The notes under the pieces were generated by a model, which was not told the DNA's origin, made no database searches, and was given only the letters and a program-made list of their open reading frames with translations. A stretch of 8,375 bases of DNA from the NCBI GenBank assembly GCA_005877965.1, contig VBNP01000157.1, forward strand, positions 1 to 8,375. The letters are read 5' to 3'. Shown one piece after another: positions 5,153 through 8,375 of the stretch (position 1 is the stretch's first letter; every line of letters starts with the position of its first letter). Both the position numbers and the translations under genes were made by a program. The DNA is from Gammaproteobacteria bacterium (GTDB taxonomy: Bacteria > Pseudomonadota > Gammaproteobacteria > Steroidobacterales > Steroidobacteraceae).

Positions 5153-5779
5153 ATGTTGGTAACGGACCGATCGAGCGACGGCCCGGCGAGCGTGAGAACG
5201 CAACGGGGCTTCACGCTCACGGAGCTCATGGTCACGGTGGCAGTCGCCGGTATCCTGGCGATGGTGGCCGTGCCGAACATGCGCACCTTCCTGCAGAACA
5301 ATCGCTTGAGCGCGGCCTCGAACGATCTGCTCCGATCGTTCTACCTGGCACGCACGGAGGCGATCAAGCACCAGACGAATGTGGCCGTGTGCGCTTCGGC
5401 CGTCCCCACGGCGGCGGCTCCCACGTGCAGCTACGGCGCCTTCAACGGCTGGATCGTCTTCCAGGATAGTAACTTCACCTGGCAAGTCCCTAACGACGGG
5501 CAGCCGATCTTCGAGCGGCACGTGCTTCTCGACAGCTCGGTAACGGTCAAAAAGGACAATGACGGCATCGAGATGTACGGTGCGACGGGATTCGCAAGCC
5601 CCGCCGGGGCCAGGAACCCGACGCGCAACATCCTGCTCTGCGATATCAGAGGCAATCAGATGGTCGGCACGAATTCCGTCGAGCGCGCCGTGCTGATCGC
5701 AGCCACCGGACGCGCTCGCGTGAGCGCTACCAGCGCTGACGTCAGTGCCGCCGCGGCCGCCGCCGGCGCCTGTCCATAG
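5153..5779 (+). CDS. fimT: GspH/FimT-family type IV minor pilin
   Basis: The protein has a type IV prepilin leader ending QRG, cleaved before FTLTELMV (G19/F20), with the conserved glutamate at position +5 (E24) and a hydrophobic helix to about residue 41. The rest resembles the GspH/FimT domain: helix RLSAASNDLLRSFYLARTEA at 51-70, then AVC at 78-80, NGWIVFQD at 98-105, and a C-terminal TGRARV at 185-190. Four cysteines (80, 92, 163, 207) may form disulfides. It would be processed by PilD and act as a minor pilin priming pilus assembly. ATG 5153 is chosen because AGGAG at 5145-5149 precedes it, though the spacing is short; ATG 5135/5138 or TTG 5156 are alternatives. It is the first gene of the operon, and its stop codon overlaps the pilV ribosome binding site. 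Confidence 0.88.
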   Translation: MLVTDRSSDGPASVRTQRGFTLTELMVTVAVAGILAMVAVPNMRTFLQNNRLSAASNDLLRSFYLARTEAIKHQTNVAVCASAVPTAAAPTCSYGAFNGWIVFQDSNFTWQVPNDGQPIFERHVLLDSSVTVKKDNDGIEMYGATGFASPAGARNPTRNILLCDIRGNQMVGTNSVERAVLIAATGRARVSATSADVSAAAAAAGACP

Positions 5780-5789
5780 GAGGCTGCCG

Positions 5790-6275
5790 GTGACCCCCAG
5801 CGCGGAACCACGACGTATGCAGCAGCGCCCTGCCCGGCCGCGGGGATTCACCATGGTCGAGATGCTGGTGGCGTTGGTCGTGCTGGCCGTGGGTATGTTG
5901 GGGGTAGCAAGCCTCTTTGGCATCTCCCTGCATTCCGGCAGCAGCGCGATTGCCCGCATGCAGGCCGTGAACCTGGCTGCCGATATCGCCGACCGCATCC
6001 GGGCGAACCGGCGCGCCGCGGGTGCCTATAACGGGGCGGCTGCGGATAACCACTGCGTCGGAGCGGCAGCCGTCAGTTGCAGTGCCGCGCAGATGGCTGC
6101 CGACGACCTGTACTGGTGGCAGCGGCAGCTCTCGCAGGCAATCGTGGGCGGCACGGCGACCGGCACGGTTACCGAAGTGGATGGAACACCTGCGACTTAC
6201 ACCATAAGGATTACCTGGACCGAAAAGAGCGGGCAACAGCTGTATCAGATGCAGATCCAGGTGCCCACGAGTTGA
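5790..6275 (+). CDS. pilV: Type IV pilus modification protein PilV (minor pilin)
   Basis: A prepilin leader ending RPRG is followed by FTMVEMLVALVVLAVGMLGV, with G19/F20 as the processing site and glutamate E24 at +5. The following MQAVNLAADIADRIRANRRA (57-76) matches the helix typical of PilV proteins, as does the DLYWWQRQL segment at 106-114. Two cysteines (89, 97) may pair. At 161 residues it has the usual PilV length. The GTG start at 5790 is chosen because a perfect AGGAGG at 5778-5783 lies six bases upstream and spans the fimT stop, implying coupled translation; an ATG at 5817 is a weaker alternative. It would work with FimT, PilW and PilX in the minor pilin priming complex at the inner membrane. 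Confidence 0.88.
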   Translation: MTPSAEPRRMQQRPARPRGFTMVEMLVALVVLAVGMLGVASLFGISLHSGSSAIARMQAVNLAADIADRIRANRRAAGAYNGAAADNHCVGAAAVSCSAAQMAADDLYWWQRQLSQAIVGGTATGTVTEVDGTPATYTIRITWTEKSGQQLYQMQIQVPTS

Positions 6276-6279
6276 TGCC

Positions 6280-7359
6280 ATGACGAGCCAGCTGCGTAGC
6301 AATCACCGCTCCCCGATTGTTCCCGGCCGGGCCGCCGGCCTGACGCTCGTTGAGCTCCTCGTTGCGATGACGATTGGACTGGTGCTGATCGTCGGTGCGA
6401 CTCAAGTGTACGTCGACAGCAGCAGAGCGTACGGAGTAAATGAAACGACCGACATCCGCATGTCGGGCAACTGGGGGCTCACGAACGTCTCCGACGGCAT
6501 CGGCGGAAAAGCGCTGCCGACGGACGTTCAATTGCCCTTGGGCGGCGCCGGCGCCACCACCTGCGGGGTCAACCTTCCGCTGCTTCTCGGGTTCCCCGTG
6601 CAGGGCACAAACGCTTCCTATGCCGCGACCTGCGCAGCGGGCGATGCCACGGTGCTCGGGAACAACGCAGCCATGCCGAACGCGGACACGATAACCGTGC
6701 GCCGGGCCTCTGCGATCACGGTCCCGCCAGCGACCGCCTCGGGGCCGCTGCGCATCTGCTCGACCCGCACCTCGGGCCTCCTCGTCACGGACATCACCGG
6801 CACCTTCTGTCAGGACGTGAACGCCAGGATCTACAATCTCATCGTCAACCTGTATTACGTCGATCAGAGCTCGACCCAGGCCGGCGTGCCTTCGCTGCGG
6901 CGCAAGGCCCTGAATTTCGGCCCCGGCCCCGGCTTTGCGCCCCTCTTTCAGGATGACGAGATCGTGCCCGGGGTCGAGGACCTGCAGGTGCAGTACGGGG
7001 TCGATCTGACCGGCGGCGCCGGTGCCACGAGCGGGGCTGCGACCGAGTATCTCAATGCGGGCGCGGCGCTGACGAACCTGTTGACCAACGCTGTGGCGCC
7101 CGCCCAGATCGTCGCCGTGCGGATCTGGCTCCTGGTGCGCTCCGACGCGCCAGAGGGGCCCTTTACAGACGATCGTATCTACGAGTACGGCGACCGCCTG
7201 CAGGCGAACGGTACGACGGGCGACCTGACAAGCGTGGCGGACAACACGAAGGCCTATCGGCCGTCGCTCAGTGCCGACAACAGCTTTACGAGTGTGAAGC
7301 ACTACCGGCGCCTGTTGGTCTCGAAAACCATTCAGATCCGCAACGCGTTGGGAAGATGA
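6280..7359 (+). CDS. pilW: Type IV pilus assembly protein PilW (minor pilin)
   Basis: The leader ends in GRAAG and is followed by LTLVELLVAMTIGLVLIVGA, giving G20/L21 as the PilD processing site with glutamate E25 at +5. The long C-terminal part (359 residues in total) fits PilW: a variable beta-rich middle, then IYNLIVNLYYVDQSS near 186-200, PGVEDLQVQYGVDL near 230-243 and VAVRIWLLVRS near 279-289, the last two typical of PilW C-terminal regions. It starts four bases after the pilV stop without a strong ribosome binding site, so translation is probably coupled. The 466-residue open frame on the opposite strand here is a shadow. Confidence 0.88.
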   Translation: MTSQLRSNHRSPIVPGRAAGLTLVELLVAMTIGLVLIVGATQVYVDSSRAYGVNETTDIRMSGNWGLTNVSDGIGGKALPTDVQLPLGGAGATTCGVNLPLLLGFPVQGTNASYAATCAAGDATVLGNNAAMPNADTITVRRASAITVPPATASGPLRICSTRTSGLLVTDITGTFCQDVNARIYNLIVNLYYVDQSSTQAGVPSLRRKALNFGPGPGFAPLFQDDEIVPGVEDLQVQYGVDLTGGAGATSGAATEYLNAGAALTNLLTNAVAPAQIVAVRIWLLVRSDAPEGPFTDDRIYEYGDRLQANGTTGDLTSVADNTKAYRPSLSADNSFTSVKHYRRLLVSKTIQIRNALGR

Positions 7360-7372
7360 CCGAGGGAATGCC

Positions 7373-7873
7373 GTGGTGACGAAGGCACATTTCAGGACTG
7401 ACGGCTGTCGCAGGCAGCGCGGCGCGGCGCTGGTCGTCGCCTTGCTGCTGCTGCTGGTGATCACCCTGCTGGCGGTGGCCGGCATGAACTCGGCCGCCGT
7501 CGAATTCACCATGGCCGGCAACGAGCAGCACCGGCAAAATGCATTCCAGGCCGCCGAGACCGGAATCGAGCAGACCGTCGTGACCGGCGGTTTCATCCCG
7601 GCGGCGGGCAACGAGGTTCACAACAATGTCGCCGTGCCCGGCTCGGCCACCGACACGTACAGCACCATCCTGCAGTCGGACCTCGGCGGAGCCGCCCAGC
7701 CGGCGCTCTGGGGCAACAGCTGGAACAGTTTCTCGACCTACGATTTCACGATCACGAGCACCGGGAATTTCCTAGCGAACTCGGTGCGCGGCGCGCAATC
7801 CACGCACGCGCAGGGCATCGCCGTGCTGGCGCCGGCGAGTGCCCAGACCTCCGGTCCGGGTGGACTGAATTGA
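7373..7873 (+). CDS. pilX: Type IV pilus assembly protein PilX (minor pilin)
   Basis: The N-terminus has QRG (15-17) followed by AALVVALLLLLVITLLAVAG, then SAAVEFTMAGNEQHRQNAFQ and AAETGIE, the PilX N-terminal pattern with the MAGN...AFQAAE signature. As is common for PilX, the glutamate at +5 is missing (V22). At 166 residues it has the usual size. The start is GTG 7373 (a second GTG follows directly) with GAGGGA at 7362-7367 upstream. PilX is a minor pilin that influences pilus number and cell-cell contact. It follows pilW by 13 bases in the same operon. Confidence 0.86.
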   Translation: MVTKAHFRTDGCRRQRGAALVVALLLLLVITLLAVAGMNSAAVEFTMAGNEQHRQNAFQAAETGIEQTVVTGGFIPAAGNEVHNNVAVPGSATDTYSTILQSDLGGAAQPALWGNSWNSFSTYDFTITSTGNFLANSVRGAQSTHAQGIAVLAPASAQTSGPGGLN

Positions 7874-7914
7874 CGCTCGCGACTCGTGTATTACCGCATT
7901 GTGAGGCCATGACC

Positions 7915-8259
7915 ATGAATATGCGCAAATTACTGATCGTGTTCGCCGCGCTGACCGCTTGCGCGCTGGCCGCAGCCGCGCCTGCCGCGACAAAAGTCAT
8001 TTCGACCGAGCTCGGCATCGAGGCCACCACCGACACCACCACCCTGCCCGCGACCAATACGGGTACGGTCGTGCTGTCTTGCGCAACATGCGCGATTCGT
8101 TCGTACCCGGTGACGCCGCAGACGACCTACTTCATCGGAGCGAAAAGCGTCACGCTCGCTCAGCTGAATACTTTCGTCAGCACCAGCGGCACGCGCTACC
8201 TCACGATCTTCGTGAAGCCGGACGAATCAGCGGTAACCCGCATCGTGGCGGCGAATTAG
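7915..8259 (+). CDS. Small exported CxxC protein within the pilin operon
   Basis: I do not recognise the family. The 114-residue product has a clear signal peptide (MNMRKLLIVFAALTACALAA, then AAPA with likely cleavage near residue 25). The mature part is Thr/Val-rich and beta-like, with one CxxC pair (C56-C59, in VVLSCATCAIRSYPV) and a TYFIGAKSVTLAQLNTFV segment. The ATG at 7915 is chosen because GAGG at 7903-7906 is eight bases away, whereas the ATG at 7909 would be only two bases from it. It lies 41 bases after pilX and before an exported protein start, so co-expression with the pilus genes is likely. It may be an accessory periplasmic factor or part of the pilus tip; this is inferred from context only. 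Confidence 0.72.
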   Translation: MNMRKLLIVFAALTACALAAAAPAATKVISTELGIEATTDTTTLPATNTGTVVLSCATCAIRSYPVTPQTTYFIGAKSVTLAQLNTFVSTSGTRYLTIFVKPDESAVTRIVAAN

Positions 8260-8320
8260 GCCCCTCACCGGCAAACCGCCCGGCGCGCCGAAGCACATCG
8301 GATATATCCCAAGGAACCCC

Positions 8321-8375
8321 ATGAGCCAGATACTCAAGCCCCGCCGGCAGAGCCTCATCGCAGCTACGCTGCTCG
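8321..8375 (+). CDS. Start of an exported protein, possibly PilY1 (cut by window end)
   Basis: An ATG at 8321 is preceded by AAGGAA at 8311-8316 and opens a frame to the window end. The 18 residues read MSQILKPRRQSLIAATLL: a basic segment followed by a hydrophobic stretch, as at the start of a signal peptide. In many type IV pilus loci the gene after pilX encodes the large tip adhesin PilY1, so this is the first candidate, but the visible part cannot prove it. Confidence 0.5.
   Translation, partial: MSQILKPRRQSLIAATLL

Noticed and set aside
4991..5998. 335-codon open frame on the minus strand
   Set aside because: It is antisense to fimT and pilV, has no recognisable domain, and reads as Arg/His-rich shadow sequence.
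6211..7611. 466-codon open frame on the minus strand
   Set aside because: It is antisense to pilW and pilX, whose prepilin motifs, family signatures and start signals are clear. Long antisense frames are common in GC-rich genes.

Overview
The window reads as high-GC proteobacterial chromosome, most likely from a gammaproteobacterium. Two things suggest this: a near-perfect gammaproteobacterial-type dif site (XerC/XerD recombination site) at 2119-2146, and a complete run of type IV pilus minor pilin genes in the order fimT/gspH-pilV-pilW-pilX. A dif site would place the window in the replication terminus region. The exact taxon cannot be read from the sequence.

Left part (1-2082). A minus-strand gene, cut by the window start, encodes a cytoplasmic PAS/PAC sensor protein. 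Divergent from it, after about 335 bases without a supported gene, is a two-gene operon: a RelB/DinJ-type ribbon-helix-helix antitoxin with a long C-terminal extension, overlapping by 8 bases a 264-residue protein with nucleotidyltransferase-fold motifs. It has the layout of a toxin-antitoxin module. Its promoter carries two palindromes whose centres are 11 bp apart, a good candidate for autoregulatory operators.

Middle part (2083-3715). Just after the putative toxin gene lies the dif site. In the same orientation and 132 bp further on is a second, degenerate dif-like site that keeps the XerC arm but has lost the XerD arm, the arrangement associated with Xer-exploiting integrative elements. 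The second site is buried in the 3' end of a minus-strand gene for a JAB/JAMM-like (DUF4329-like) putative metallopeptidase. Upstream of that gene is a non-coding stretch dense in perfect inverted repeats (2945-3121), then a 37-residue lysine/arginine-rich protein gene on the minus strand.

Right part (3716-8375). A secreted NHL-like beta-propeller protein gene ends in a very strong hairpin. After about 310 bases without a gene comes the pilus operon, all on the plus strand and tightly packed with overlapping translation signals: fimT, pilV, pilW, pilX, a small secreted CxxC protein, and the first codons of another exported protein that by position could be PilY1. The minor pilins would prime pilus assembly at the inner membrane, and PilY1 would be the tip adhesin.

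The most unusual signal is the dif/degenerate-dif pair with a toxin-antitoxin-like operon on one side and a JAMM-like gene on the other.
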